From Microtetraspora niveoalba (lineage in GTDB: Bacteria; Actinomycetota; Actinomycetes; Streptosporangiales; Streptosporangiaceae), in the NCBI RefSeq assembly GCF_001570405.1, contig NZ_BBYM01000023.1, positions 1 through 64,000 on the forward strand: a stretch of DNA of 64,000 bases, written 5' to 3'. The number at the start of each line of letters is the position of its first letter. Positions within the stretch are counted from its first letter, which is position 1. The translations under genes and the position numbers were made by a program. Below the pieces are notes generated by a model. That model did no database searches and was not told the DNA's origin. It saw nothing but the letters and a program-made list of their open reading frames with translations. This document shows positions 43,274 through 52,442 of this stretch, piece after piece.

Positions 43274-43631
43274 GGTTCTCCCCCAGGCACTTCAGCTCGA
43301 CCAGGCGGCAGCGGTAGCGGGTGTCGCCGTGGTTGGTGAGCATGTGGATCTCGCCGGGCTCGCGGTAGACCACGCCGCCGACGGCCTCGTGGACCAGCCG
43401 CGGCTCGCCTCCCTTGATCGAGTCGATCCGGTTGTCCGCCGCCTCCAGGGCGATCACCAGGTACGGGTTGAGGTGGTGGTGCCAGGGCTGCGACTGGCCG
43501 GGGGTCAGCTCGATCTCCCAGACGCGCACCTGCTCGTTCTCGAAGACGATCTCCTGGCCGACGGGGCCGAGGGTGACGGGCGCGCCGTCGGGCCCGGTCA
43601 GGGGCTCGTTCGCGGGGTCGGGACCGGTCAT
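43266..43631 (-). CDS. Small single-domain cupin
   Basis: 121 residues from the ATG at 43631 (TGGAGGAAG upstream). Cupin motif: VRVWEIELTPGQSQPWHHHLNPYLVIALE, VVYREPGEIHMLTNHG. HHH plus the later His could bind a metal. Size and sequence do not identify a reaction; it might be an isomerase, a dioxygenase or a binding protein. Its stop overlaps the start region of the larger cupin, suggesting coupled translation. Confidence 0.75.
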   Translation of the reverse strand: MTGPDPANEPLTGPDGAPVTLGPVGQEIVFENEQVRVWEIELTPGQSQPWHHHLNPYLVIALEAADNRIDSIKGGEPRLVHEAVGGVVYREPGEIHMLTNHGDTRYRCRLVELKCLGENRG

Positions 43632-43675
43632 GCTTCCTCCAGTGGTCGGGGTGGCTAGGGACTGGGACTCGTCGT

Positions 43676-45298
43676 TCACGGGGTCAGGGGCGGCCTGCGG
43701 CCGGTGATCCGCTCGTAGACCGCCCCGGCGGCGTCCTCGTCCGAGGCCGGGTCGTAGGGCAGGATCGCCGCGACGTGGGCGTCCGGGCGCAGCAGGACGA
43801 GCGTGTCGGGGCCGACGCCGAAGCGCCGCCGTACCCGCTCGGCCGGGTCGAACAGGGCGCGGTCGCGCAGGCCGGAGTCGTGCGGCGCGTCCCACCGGGA
43901 CACCGCGTAGCGCCGCAGCGCCGGGCTGTCCTGGGCCGGGACGCGCGGGCGGCGCCGGGTGTCGGTGAAGTACAGCGCGACGAACGCGTCCGAGGTGAGG
44001 TCGTGCAGGTGGACCGGGCCGTCCGCGCCGAAGAGCGGCAGGTCGGGGGCGCGGTCCCCGGCGCGCACCGGGGCCGGCTCGTCGCCGGTCTTCACCATCG
44101 ACCAGTCGCCGGTGCCGTCCACGTCGAGGCTGACGCCGAGCAGGCCGCGGGTGAACGCGTTGCCCCAGTTGCCCTCGGTCATCGCGTCGACCGCCTCGCC
44201 GCGGTGGCTCATGTACGCCCGCGCGGCCTCGGCCATCTCGCCGGACCCCTTGATCGCGACCGGCGCCTGCTCGACCTCGTAGCCGGCCAGCAGCGACTCG
44301 TCGGCCCAGCCGCGCAGCACCCAGGCGAGCCGCCACGGGAGGTTGGAGGCGTCGAGCACCCCGGTGTTCAGCCCGAGCGCCCACATCGGCGTGATCAGGT
44401 GGGCGGCGTCGCCCATGAGGAAGACCCGGCCGTCCCGCCACCGCCCCGCCACCCGGTGGTGGACGGTGTAGACGTTGGTGCCGAGCACCTCGATGTCGTC
44501 CACCTCGCCGATGAAGCGCAGCGCCTTGTCGCACAGCTCCCGGTGCGTCGGCTCGGCGGCGTCCCTGGCCAGCGGGTAGAGGAACCGCCAGCAGTGCGGC
44601 TGGCGGACCAGGATCATCCACTCCGACGGGTCGGAGAAGTACGCCAGGTAGGGGTAGTCGCGCGGGTTGCCGACGTCGAGGTCCACCTTGAGGTCGACCA
44701 GCATGTAGCGGTCTTCGAGCGTGTGCCCCTCGACCGTGATGCCGAGCCGTTCGCGGACCTGGGAGCGGCCGCCGTCGCAGGCGAGCAGGTAGCGCGCCCG
44801 CACGGTCGTCTCGCCGTCCGGTGTGTCCAGCGTCAGCTCGACGTGATCGTCGTGCTGGGTGAAACCGGTCAGCCGGTGCGCCATCCGCAGGGCGCCGGGG
44901 GCGCGCCGCTCGAAGGCGCCGCGCAACACCGGCTCCAGATGGTGCTGCGGGATGTTGATCACGAAGGGGAAGCGGGTGTCCTCGGTCAGCTCGCCGGTCC
45001 GCACGCTCAGGGTCGGCTCGTTGGTGACCCGGTCGATCTCGCCGATCTCGTCGATGCGCAGCGACGCCCGCAACACCTCCGGCAGCGCGCCGTACCGGTG
45101 CAGCACCTCGAGGGTGCGGGTGAGGACGGTGCCCGCCTTGGTGTCCAGCGACAGCCGGTCGTCCTCCTCGAACACGGCCACCGGCACGCCGTAGTGGGCC
45201 AGGCCGAGCGCGGTGATGAGGCCGACCGGGCCGGCGCCGACGACCGCGACGGGGAGGATCTCCCCGCCCGCTCCGGCCCGCGTTGTCGTTTCGGTCAA
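43676..45298 (-). CDS. FAD-dependent aromatic hydroxylase (MhpA/PheA-like)
   Basis: 540 residues, group A flavoprotein hydroxylase. FAD fold [22 protein letters not shown] (residues 16-37), middle motif YLLACDGGRSQVRERLG, and RVFLMGDAAHLITPMWALGLNTGVLDASNLPWRL for the FAD ribityl site. A C-terminal thioredoxin-like domain (from about 400: DRAPDLPLFGADGPVHLHDL, DTLVLLRPDAHVAAI) matches phenol-type and 3-(3-hydroxyphenyl)propionate hydroxylases. It should hydroxylate an aromatic ring using NAD(P)H. Follows the SDR gene by 7 bp. Confidence 0.9.
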   Translation of the reverse strand: MTETTTRAGAGGEILPVAVVGAGPVGLITALGLAHYGVPVAVFEEDDRLSLDTKAGTVLTRTLEVLHRYGALPEVLRASLRIDEIGEIDRVTNEPTLSVRTGELTEDTRFPFVINIPQHHLEPVLRGAFERRAPGALRMAHRLTGFTQHDDHVELTLDTPDGETTVRARYLLACDGGRSQVRERLGITVEGHTLEDRYMLVDLKVDLDVGNPRDYPYLAYFSDPSEWMILVRQPHCWRFLYPLARDAAEPTHRELCDKALRFIGEVDDIEVLGTNVYTVHHRVAGRWRDGRVFLMGDAAHLITPMWALGLNTGVLDASNLPWRLAWVLRGWADESLLAGYEVEQAPVAIKGSGEMAEAARAYMSHRGEAVDAMTEGNWGNAFTRGLLGVSLDVDGTGDWSMVKTGDEPAPVRAGDRAPDLPLFGADGPVHLHDLTSDAFVALYFTDTRRRPRVPAQDSPALRRYAVSRWDAPHDSGLRDRALFDPAERVRRRFGVGPDTLVLLRPDAHVAAILPYDPASDEDAAGAVYERITGRRPPLTP

Positions 45299-45305
45299 CG
45301 TCGTC

Positions 45306-46034
45306 TCACTCCTTCGGGTAGGCGCGGTCGCGGCTCAGCAGCGAGCCCGTCATGGTCGCGGCGTCGGAGAGCAGGAAGAGCAGGGGGCCCACGACGTCCT
45401 CCGGCGTGCCGATGCCGGTAGTGCGCAGCCAGTGCTCCCGCTCGCCCCCGGTCGGGTTGGCCGCCTGGAACTGCGGGGTGTCGACGACCCCGGGGGCGAT
45501 GACGTTGACCCGGATCCGGTGCTCGGCGACCTCGGCGGCCAGCGACTTGGCGAACGCGACCAGCGCGCCCTTGCTCGCGGCGTACGCGGACGCCTCCGCC
45601 CGGCCCATGTGGGCGAGGCCCGAGCTGAAGACCACGATCGAGCCGGAGCGGCGCTCGGTCATCGAGGGCAGGACGGCCTGGCAGGCCCAGACGACGCCGT
45701 CGAGGTTGACCCCGAGCACCCGCCGCCACTCGTCGGCCGGCATGTCCGCCACCTTGGTACGCGGCTGGATCGCGGCGCCGGCCACCAGGCCGTCGACGTG
45801 TCCGTGCCGGGCGAGCACCCCGGCCACGGCGGCGGTGACCGCGTCGCGATCGGACACGTCCACGGCGACCTGCTCCACGCCGGGCGCGCCGTCCAGGTCG
45901 GCCGTGTGGAGCACGTCGAGCACCACGGCCGTGCCGCCCGCCGCGCCGACCGCGCGGGCCAGGGCCGCGCCGATGCCGCTCGCCCCGCCGGTGACCACGA
46001 CCACCTGGCCGGTCGCGTCGAAACTCATCCTCAT
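45306..46034 (-). CDS. Short-chain dehydrogenase/reductase
   Basis: 242 residues from the ATG at 46034 with AGGAGGAG upstream; an earlier in-frame ATG lacks this. Rossmann motif VVVTGGASGIGAALARAVG (near residue 11), AGAAIQPRT as the NNAG-like site, catalytic Ser in VVFSSGLAHMG, and YAASK. All active-site residues are present. Probably oxidises an alcohol or a dihydrodiol in the pathway. The upstream dehydrogenase ends 29 bp before it. Confidence 0.9.
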   Translation of the reverse strand: MRMSFDATGQVVVVTGGASGIGAALARAVGAAGGTAVVLDVLHTADLDGAPGVEQVAVDVSDRDAVTAAVAGVLARHGHVDGLVAGAAIQPRTKVADMPADEWRRVLGVNLDGVVWACQAVLPSMTERRSGSIVVFSSGLAHMGRAEASAYAASKGALVAFAKSLAAEVAEHRIRVNVIAPGVVDTPQFQAANPTGGEREHWLRTTGIGTPEDVVGPLLFLLSDAATMTGSLLSRDRAYPKE

Positions 46035-46063
46035 GGTCGTCTCCTCCTGTCGCCCGGCCCGGC

Positions 46064-47158
46064 TCACGCGCCGGCGGGGTCGTCGGCACCGGGCATCGGG
46101 GGCAGCGCGGCCCCCACGTCGGCGGCGGTGCGGCGCAGCGCGTCGAGCACGCTCGCCCCGATCGGCACGCCGCCCGCCAGCGCGGCGGCGCGCCGCTCCG
46201 CCTCGATCTGGCCGGGCAGCAGCACCCGGTCGACGCCCGGGGCGGTGGGCGAACCGGTGACCTCGCCGGTGAGCCGGGCCAGCCGCCCGGCGAACTCGTC
46301 CGGGTCGCCGAAGGCGGCGACGTCCAGCGCGAGGAAGAAGTGGGCGCAGTCGTTGGGCACCGACGTGTCCGCGTAGAGTCCCCGGACACCCTGCCCGAAG
46401 GCGCCCCCGGAGAGCACGCCGGTCAGCACGTCGACGACCAGGGCGAGGCCGAAGCCCTTGTGCCCGGCGGCGGGCAGCAGCATCCCGGCGATGGCGGCCG
46501 CCGGGTCCGTGGTGGGACGGCCCTCGGCGTCGGTGGCCCAGGTCGGCGGGATCTCCCGGCCCTCCTGCCCGGCGAGCCTGATCTTCCCGAGGGCGGCCTC
46601 CGAGAGCGCCATGTCGAGCACCATCGGCGCGCCGTCCGCGACCGGCACGCCCACCGCGAGGGGGTTGTTCCCGACGACAGGGCGGGCACCGCCGATCGCG
46701 GGCATCAGCGGGCGGGTGTTCGCGGCGGCGATCCCGACGCAGCCCTCCCGCGCCGCCGCCTCGACGTAGCGGAACGCGCCGCCGAAGTGGAAGGCGCGGC
46801 GCACGGTGACCGCTCCGACGCCGAAGTCGCGCGCCTTGCGCACGGCCAGGGCCATGGCCTGGTCGCCGGTGAGCTGGCCGAGCGCGTGCCCGGCGTCGAG
46901 CACGGCGACCGCGCCCTTGTCCACGACGACGTCGGCCTGCTCGCGGCGGCTGACGGAGCCGGCCCGCACCCGGTCGACGTACATCGGCACGAGCATGGTG
47001 CCGTGCGAGGCGACGCCGCGCATGTCGGCCTCGACCAGCGCCTCGGCCACGTCCCGCGCGGCGCCCGCGCTGAACCCGGCCGCCGCGAAAACCGCGCCGA
47101 CCGCGTCACGTAGCCAGTGCGCGGGCACGACTCCGTCGTGGCCCGTCGGAGCATTCAC
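46064..47158 (-). CDS. Ldh2-type (malate/lactate/ureidoglycolate) dehydrogenase family protein
   Basis: 364 residues. Landmarks: EADMRGVASHGTMLVPMYVDRVRAG, HALGQLTGDQAMALAVRKARDFGVGAVTVRRAFHFGGAFRYVEAA, GGARPVVGNNPLAVGVP, MVLDMALSEAALGKIRLA and GHKGFGLALVVDVLTGVLSG. These NAD(P) enzymes act on 2-hydroxy or 2-imino acids, the latter including piperideine-2-carboxylate. First gene of the block; an A+T-rich promoter zone with candidate GntR sites lies 43-72 bp upstream. Confidence 0.9.
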   Translation of the reverse strand: MNAPTGHDGVVPAHWLRDAVGAVFAAAGFSAGAARDVAEALVEADMRGVASHGTMLVPMYVDRVRAGSVSRREQADVVVDKGAVAVLDAGHALGQLTGDQAMALAVRKARDFGVGAVTVRRAFHFGGAFRYVEAAAREGCVGIAAANTRPLMPAIGGARPVVGNNPLAVGVPVADGAPMVLDMALSEAALGKIRLAGQEGREIPPTWATDAEGRPTTDPAAAIAGMLLPAAGHKGFGLALVVDVLTGVLSGGAFGQGVRGLYADTSVPNDCAHFFLALDVAAFGDPDEFAGRLARLTGEVTGSPTAPGVDRVLLPGQIEAERRAAALAGGVPIGASVLDALRRTAADVGAALPPMPGADDPAGA

Positions 47159-47196
47159 CCGAAACCTCCCAAAAGTCGCGCTCTTGGGAGAGGATC

Positions 47197-47230
47197 GTCA
47201 AGTATCTGATATCAAATGTCAAGTATCAGA
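47197..47230. promoter_or_regulatory. Candidate GntR operator at the head of the catabolic block
   Basis: GTCAAGTATC occurs twice (47197-47206 and 47219-47228, 22 bp apart). TATCTGATATC and the inverted TCTGATA/TATCAGA halves make the region partly palindromic. GATATCAAATGTC (47208-47220) matches the transporter-operon site at 40373-40385. Confidence 0.5.
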
Positions 47231-47343
47231 ATTCGGCTCCCGGATGGTGGGCGATGTCAGGACGGACGTGCCGGCCGCAACGGTGTCAGACGCGACCGTG
47301 CGGGCCGCGCCCCTTCCGGTCGTGGGCGCGGGTCCCGGCGGAC

Positions 47344-48498
47344 TCACCGGACTCGGCGGAAGAAGGCGCGGACGTCCCCGACCAGCAGGTCCGGCGCCTG
47401 GAGCGCGGCGAAGTGGCCGCCGCGGTCGAATTCCGTCCAGTGCACGACGGCGTGCTCGCGTTCGGCGAAGGCCCGCACGGTGGAGTCTCCGGGGAAGACC
47501 GCCATGCCGGTCGGGACCGGGCAGTGCTCGGACCGCCGTCCCCAGGAGGCGGCGGCCTCCTTGTAGAGGCGCGCCGCCGAGCCGGCGGTGCGGGTCAGCC
47601 AGTACAGCGTGACGTTGGTGAGGATCGCGTCCCGGTCCACACCGCCGACGTCCTCCCCGTACCCGTCGAACCATTCGAGGTTCCAGGCGAGCTGCCCGAC
47701 CGGCGAGTCGAGCAGGGCGTAGGCGAGGGTCTGCTGGCGGGTGCTCTGGATCGCGGCGTAGCCGGACCGCTCCCCCTGCCAGCGGGCGACCCCCGCAAGG
47801 CGGGCGCGTTCGGCGTCGGTCAACCCGTCCGTCTCGGCCGGGTCGCCCGACGGGAGCGCGAAGAACGCGTTCACGTGCAGGCCGGCGACGTGGTCGGGCG
47901 CGGTCCTGGCCAGCTCCGGGGAGATCCGCGCGCCCCAGTCGCCGCCCTGGGCGCCGTACCGCTGGTAGCCGAGGCGGCGCATCAGCTCCGCCCAGGCGCG
48001 GGCGACGCGGGGGACGTCCCACCCGGTCGCCGTGGTCGGCCCGGAGAACCCGTAGCCGGGGATCGACGGGACCACCACGTGGAACGCGTCGGCGGGGTCG
48101 CCGCCGTGCGCGCGGGGATCGGCCAGCGGCCCGATCACGTGCAGGAACTCGGCCACCGACCCGGGCCAGCCGTGGGTGAGGACCAGCGGCAGCGCGCCGG
48201 GCTCGGGCGAGCGCACGTGCAGGAAGTGCACGTTCTGGCCGTCGATGGTCGTGGTGAACTGCGGGAACGCGTTCAGCGCCGCCTCGTGGGCACGCCAGTC
48301 GTAGCCCGTGGTCCAGTAGCCGGCCAGCTCCCTCACCCGGGCGAGCGGCACGCCGTAGGACCATCCGGTGCCGGGGATCTCGTCCGGCCACCGGGCGGCG
48401 GCGACGCGGGCGCGCAGGTCGTCCAGGTCGGCCTGGGGGATGTCGATGCGGAACGGGCGGATCTCGGTCATGGCGTTCATGTCGTCCATGTCATCCAT
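47344..48498 (-). CDS. Epoxide hydrolase family protein (EHN domain, alpha/beta hydrolase)
   Basis: 384 residues if started at the ATG at 48498; a start at 48471 (MTEIRPF) is equally likely and neither has a clear Shine-Dalgarno. N-terminal EHN domain ([33 protein letters not shown]), oxyanion HGWPG, nucleophilic Asp in [11 protein letters not shown], and histidine in [12 protein letters not shown]. Microsomal-type epoxide hydrolases open epoxides to diols. Divergent from a WYL regulator, a pairing often seen in actinomycetes. The repeated MDDMDDM start is odd and favours the internal ATG. Confidence 0.88.
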   Translation of the reverse strand: MDDMDDMNAMTEIRPFRIDIPQADLDDLRARVAAARWPDEIPGTGWSYGVPLARVRELAGYWTTGYDWRAHEAALNAFPQFTTTIDGQNVHFLHVRSPEPGALPLVLTHGWPGSVAEFLHVIGPLADPRAHGGDPADAFHVVVPSIPGYGFSGPTTATGWDVPRVARAWAELMRRLGYQRYGAQGGDWGARISPELARTAPDHVAGLHVNAFFALPSGDPAETDGLTDAERARLAGVARWQGERSGYAAIQSTRQQTLAYALLDSPVGQLAWNLEWFDGYGEDVGGVDRDAILTNVTLYWLTRTAGSAARLYKEAAASWGRRSEHCPVPTGMAVFPGDSTVRAFAEREHAVVHWTEFDRGGHFAALQAPDLLVGDVRAFFRRVR

Positions 48499-48560
48499 AG
48501 GTTGACCGTAGGAACGATCGCGGTCAGGTTCCGGCCGCGATCGGTGCGAGACTTGGCGGC

Positions 48561-49550
48561 GTGCTGGACACCTCGGCCCGCCTGCTCCGCCTGCTGTCGC
48601 TGCTCCAGACGCGCCGTGACTGGGGCGGCCCAGAGCTCGCGGAACGGCTCGGCGTGTCGGCGCGCACGCTCCGCCGGGACGTGGAACGGCTCCGCGACCT
48701 CGGCTATCCGGTCCACGCGACCCCCGGCGTCGCGGGCGGATACCGGCTCGGCGTGGGCGCCGCCCTGCCGCCGCTGCTGCTCGACGACGAGGAGGCGGTC
48801 GCGGTCGCGGTGACGCTCCGGTCGGGAGCCGCCGGAGGCGTCGCCGGGATCGAGGAGACCTCCGTGCGCGCCCTCGCCAAACTCGAACAGGTGCTGCCAT
48901 CCCGGCTGCGGCGCCGCGTCAACGCGTTCCAGGCGTTCACCGTCGCGATGCCCGGCACGGGCCCGGCCGTCGACGTGGACGTGCTCACCGCGTTGACGGC
49001 CGCCTGCCGCGACCATGAGCGGCTGCGGTTCGACTACACCGGCCACGACGGTTCCGCGAGCGAGCGCTTCGTCGAGCCGCACCGCCTGGTGAGCCGGGAC
49101 GGCCGCTGGTATCTGGTGGCGTGGGACCTCGGCCGCGGCGACTGGCGCGTCTTCCGGGCCGACCGGATCCGGCCCCGCACTCCTACCGGCCCCAGGTTCG
49201 CTCCTCGGGACTTCCCCGGCGGCGACGTCGTCGCCTTCGTCGCGCGGCGGATGGGCGCCGAGATGTGGCCGTGCCGGGCGCGGGTGCGGGTCCACGCGCC
49301 CGCCGAGGCCGTCGCCGGGAGGATCAGCGGGGTGGTGGAGCCGATCGACGACCGGAGCTGCGCGCTGACCGTCTCCGGCGACTCGCTCCGGACCATCGCG
49401 GTGATCCTGGGTTTTCTCGACGAGGACTTCGACGTCGTCGAGCCGCCCGGGCTCGACGAGCACCTCGCCGGTCTCGCCGCCCGCTATCAGCGCGCCGCGG
49501 GCCGCCGGGAGGAGGCATCGGGGACGAGGAGAGCGGGGAAGGGTGGCTGA
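48561..49550 (+). CDS. WYL domain transcriptional regulator (YafY/HTH_11 type)
   Basis: 329 residues from a GTG. N-terminal HTH_11 winged helix ([47 protein letters not shown]), then a WYL domain (about 145-215: [36 protein letters not shown]) and a WCX C-terminal extension ([20 protein letters not shown]). Such regulators respond to nucleotides or small ligands and often control a neighbouring enzyme gene; here the divergent epoxide hydrolase, 62 bp away. Confidence 0.92.
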   Translation: MLDTSARLLRLLSLLQTRRDWGGPELAERLGVSARTLRRDVERLRDLGYPVHATPGVAGGYRLGVGAALPPLLLDDEEAVAVAVTLRSGAAGGVAGIEETSVRALAKLEQVLPSRLRRRVNAFQAFTVAMPGTGPAVDVDVLTALTAACRDHERLRFDYTGHDGSASERFVEPHRLVSRDGRWYLVAWDLGRGDWRVFRADRIRPRTPTGPRFAPRDFPGGDVVAFVARRMGAEMWPCRARVRVHAPAEAVAGRISGVVEPIDDRSCALTVSGDSLRTIAVILGFLDEDFDVVEPPGLDEHLAGLAARYQRAAGRREEASGTRRAGKGG

Positions 49551-49698
49551 TGATCGTCCCACCGCGCGGTATGTGGGGCGGGCACGCCCGCCTGCGGGCC
49601 GCGCCGATCACTCCCGTAAACTGACGCCCCGCCAAGGGGATGCCCGTGATCGTTCGCGCCTCCCGCGACCACACTGAGGATTGTTCGAGGTGAACGTG

Positions 49699-50115
49699 AT
49701 GCCGGCGGGAGCCGCGCCGCTCGACCTGACCGGGCTCGGCGAGGGATTCGCCGCCTTCTGGCGTGAGCGGCACCTGTGCACGCTGACCACCGTGCGTCCC
49801 GACGGGACACCCCATGTCGTGCCGGTCGGGGTGACGCTCGACCCCGGAGCGGCGGTCGCCCGCGTGATCACCTCGCGGGACTCGCACAAGGCCCGGCTGG
49901 TGGCCGCGGCCGGACCCGGCGGCGCGGCCGTGGCGGTGTGCCAGGTGGACGGGCGCCGCTGGTCCACGCTGGAGGGACGCGCCGTGATCCGGGACACCCC
50001 GGAGGAGGTCGCCGACGCCGAGCGCCGGTACGCGCTGCGGTACAAGGTCCCGAGGGAGAATCCGCGCCGCGTCGTGATCGAGATCCGGATCGCCCGGGTG
50101 CTCGGCAATGTCTGA
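49699..50115 (+). CDS. PPOX-class, probably F420-dependent, oxidoreductase
   Basis: 138 residues from the ATG at 49699 (GAGG 8 nt upstream); GTG 49690 and TTG 49681 are alternatives. Split-barrel flavoprotein fold: GFAAFWRERHLCTLTTVRPDGTPHVVPVGVTLD, ITSRDSHKARLVAAAG, WSTLEGRAVIRDTPEEVADAERRYALRYK. Small members of this type in actinomycetes commonly use F420. The cobL start lies inside its end (8-bp overlap), so it is tied to the cobalamin genes, where no F420 step is known to me. Confidence 0.82.
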   Translation: MPAGAAPLDLTGLGEGFAAFWRERHLCTLTTVRPDGTPHVVPVGVTLDPGAAVARVITSRDSHKARLVAAAGPGGAAVAVCQVDGRRWSTLEGRAVIRDTPEEVADAERRYALRYKVPRENPRRVVIEIRIARVLGNV

Positions 50116-51664
50116 GCCGCCCCACGGCCTCCCCCGCCTCCCCGGCGCTCCCGGCGACGGTCTTCCCACGGCACCTGAGGGGCAGGTGGATCCCGACGTC
50201 CGCGACGGCGGCGGACCTGCCGTCACCGTCGTCGGCGTCGGGACGGACGGGTGGAACGGCCTCGGCCCGGCGGCTCGCGCGGCCCTCCAGGACGCCGAGG
50301 TGCTCATGGGCAGCGCCCGGCAGCTCGGCCTGGTCCCGGAGACCGGCGCGCGGCGGGTGACCTGGCCGTCGCCGCTGCTTCCCGCGCTGCCCGGCCTGCT
50401 CGCCGCGCACCGGGGACGGACCGTGTGCGTCCTGGCCAGCGGCGACCCCCTGTTCTTCGGCATCGGCTCGACGCTGGTCCGCCTCCTCGGCGCCGGCCGC
50501 GTACGAGTGATCCCGCACCTGTCGTCGTTGTCGCTCGCCTGCGCGCGGATGGGCTGGGCGGTGCAGGAGACCGAGGTGGTGAGCCTGGTCGGCCGCCCGG
50601 ACGAACTGCTGCACCCGGCGATCCTGCCCGGACGCAGGGTGCTGGTGCTCTGCTCGGCGAGGGACGCCCCGGCCCGGGTGGCCGCCCTCCTCGCCGCGCG
50701 CGGGTACGGCCGGAGCGAGATGACCGTGCTGTCCGACCTCGGCGGTCCCGGCGAGAGCCGGTCCTCCGGTACGGCGGAGCGGTGGGCGGCTTCCGCCGCC
50801 GCCCACACGGCGTCCGGCTCCCCCGACCGGCCCGGGCAGGCCGGCGTCCTCGCCGCCGCGGCCGGATCGCCCCGCCCGCGGGGACCGTCCCCGTTGCGGG
50901 TGATCGCGGTGGAGTGCCGGGCCGATCCGGGGGTGACTCCGCTACCGCGCGTGCCGGGGCTGCCGGACGACGCGTTCGAGCACGACGGGCAGCTCACCAA
51001 GCGGGAGGTGCGCGCGGTCACGCTGTCGCGGCTCGCGCCGGTGCCCGGGGAACTGCTGTGGGACGTGGGCGCGGGCGCGGGGAGCATCGCGATCGAGTGG
51101 ATGCGCAGCCATCCGGCCTGCCGGGCGATCGCCGTGGAGAGCCGCCGTGAGCGGGCCGAACGCGCGGCGCGCAACGCGGCGGCGCTGGGCGTGCCCGGCC
51201 TGGAGGTCGTCGTCGGAGCCGCCCCCGCCGCGCTCGCCGGGCTCGCGGTCCCCGACGCCGTCTTCGTCGGCGGCGGCGCGACCGTCCCCGGCCTGCTCGA
51301 CGCCTGCTGGGCCGCGCTGCGGCCCGGCGGGAGGCTGGTCGTCAACGCGGTCACCATGGAGTCGGAGGCCGTCGTGGCCGCCTGGTACGGCAGGCTCGGC
51401 GGAGACCTGGTGCGTCTGGCGGTCAACCGCGCGGCCCCGGTCGGCGGCTTCACCGGTTGGCGCGCCATGATGCCCGTGACCGTCTGGTCGGTGGTGAAGC
51501 CCGTGACGGACCCTGACATGGAGCCGGCGTCGGACGTGGAGCCGGAGCCGGACGTGGAGCCGGCGTCGGGTGGGGAGCTTTCGGCGCGGCCGTCGGGACA
51601 GGCGGACACCACGCCGGCGGGACGGTCGGGCGTGCCCCCTCAGCCGGGCGGGCGGAGGAAGTGA
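50108..51664 (+). CDS. cobL: Precorrin-6Y C5,15-methyltransferase (decarboxylating), CbiE-CbiT fusion
   Basis: 518 residues. CbiE tetrapyrrole methyltransferase domain, about 38-235 (VTVVGVGTDGWNGLGPAARAAL, CVLASGDPLFFGIGSTL, VIPHLSSLSLACARMGW). A variable linker follows, then the CbiT Rossmann methyltransferase, about 290-465 (DDAFEHDGQLTKREVRAVTLSRLAP, LLWDVGAGAGSIAIEWMR, VFVGGGATVPGLLDACW). It methylates C5 and C15 and decarboxylates the acetate on C12. The last 40 residues are a Pro/Glu/Ser-rich tail with DVEP/DMEP repeats, beyond the normal family length. Overlaps the PPOX gene by 8 bp; cobM follows after 16 bp. Confidence 0.95.
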   Translation: MSEPPHGLPRLPGAPGDGLPTAPEGQVDPDVRDGGGPAVTVVGVGTDGWNGLGPAARAALQDAEVLMGSARQLGLVPETGARRVTWPSPLLPALPGLLAAHRGRTVCVLASGDPLFFGIGSTLVRLLGAGRVRVIPHLSSLSLACARMGWAVQETEVVSLVGRPDELLHPAILPGRRVLVLCSARDAPARVAALLAARGYGRSEMTVLSDLGGPGESRSSGTAERWAASAAAHTASGSPDRPGQAGVLAAAAGSPRPRGPSPLRVIAVECRADPGVTPLPRVPGLPDDAFEHDGQLTKREVRAVTLSRLAPVPGELLWDVGAGAGSIAIEWMRSHPACRAIAVESRRERAERAARNAAALGVPGLEVVVGAAPAALAGLAVPDAVFVGGGATVPGLLDACWAALRPGGRLVVNAVTMESEAVVAAWYGRLGGDLVRLAVNRAAPVGGFTGWRAMMPVTVWSVVKPVTDPDMEPASDVEPEPDVEPASGGELSARPSGQADTTPAGRSGVPPQPGGRRK

Positions 51665-51680
51665 ACGAGGAGGAACGATC

Positions 51681-52442
51681 GTGACGGACACGCGGACGGG
51701 CGTGGTGCGCTTCATCGGGGCGGGGCCGGGCGCGGCCGACCTCATCACCGTGCGCGGCCTGCGTGTGCTCGCCGCCTCCCCGGTGTGCCTGTACGCCGGG
51801 TCGCTGGTGCCCCGGGAGCTGCTGGAGGACTGCCCTCCGGGAGCTCGGCTGGTGGACACGTCCCGGCTCACGCTGGACGAGATCGTCGCCGAGATGGCGG
51901 CCGCGCACTCCGCCGGGCTGGACGTCGCCCGGCTGCACTCGGGCGACCCGTCGGTGTTCAGCGCGATGGCGGAGCAGATGCGGAGACTGGACGCGCTCGG
52001 CGTGCCGTACGAGGTGGTGCCCGGGGTCCCGGCCTTCGCGGCGGCCGCCGCCGCGCTCAAGCGGGAGCTCACGGTGCCCGGCGTGGGCCAGTCGATCGTC
52101 CTCACCCGTACGGCGGCGCGCGCGACGCCGATGCCGGAGGGTGAGGACCTGGCCACGCTGGGCGCGAGCCGGGCGACCATGGTGCTGCACCTGGCCGTAC
52201 AGCGGATCGAGGCGGTGGTCGAGGAGCTGCTCCCCGCCTACGGCGCGGGCTGCCCGGTCGCGGTGGTGGCCCGGGCGAGCAGGGACGACGAGATGATCCT
52301 GCGCGGCACGCTGGCCGACATCGCGGAGCGGGTCCGCGAGGCCGGGGTGGTGCGCACCGCCGTGATCGTGGTGGGGCGGGTGCTGACCGCGTCGGCGTTC
52401 CCCGACAGCCACCTCTACTCGGCGGACCGATGCCGCGAGTGA
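51681..52442 (+). CDS. cobM: Precorrin-4 C11-methyltransferase
   Basis: 253 residues from the GTG at 51681 with GAGGAGGAAC before it. Tetrapyrrole methylase fold: VRFIGAGPGAADLITVRGLRVLA, VCLYAGSLVPRELL, RLHSGDPSVFSAMAEQM, EVVPGVPAFAAAAAALKRELTVPG, QSIVLTRTAARATPMP, CPVAVVARASRDDE. Transfers a methyl from SAM to C11 of precorrin-4. Its 3' end overlaps the convergent cbiD gene by 28 bp. Confidence 0.95.
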   Translation: MTDTRTGVVRFIGAGPGAADLITVRGLRVLAASPVCLYAGSLVPRELLEDCPPGARLVDTSRLTLDEIVAEMAAAHSAGLDVARLHSGDPSVFSAMAEQMRRLDALGVPYEVVPGVPAFAAAAAALKRELTVPGVGQSIVLTRTAARATPMPEGEDLATLGASRATMVLHLAVQRIEAVVEELLPAYGAGCPVAVVARASRDDEMILRGTLADIAERVREAGVVRTAVIVVGRVLTASAFPDSHLYSADRCRE

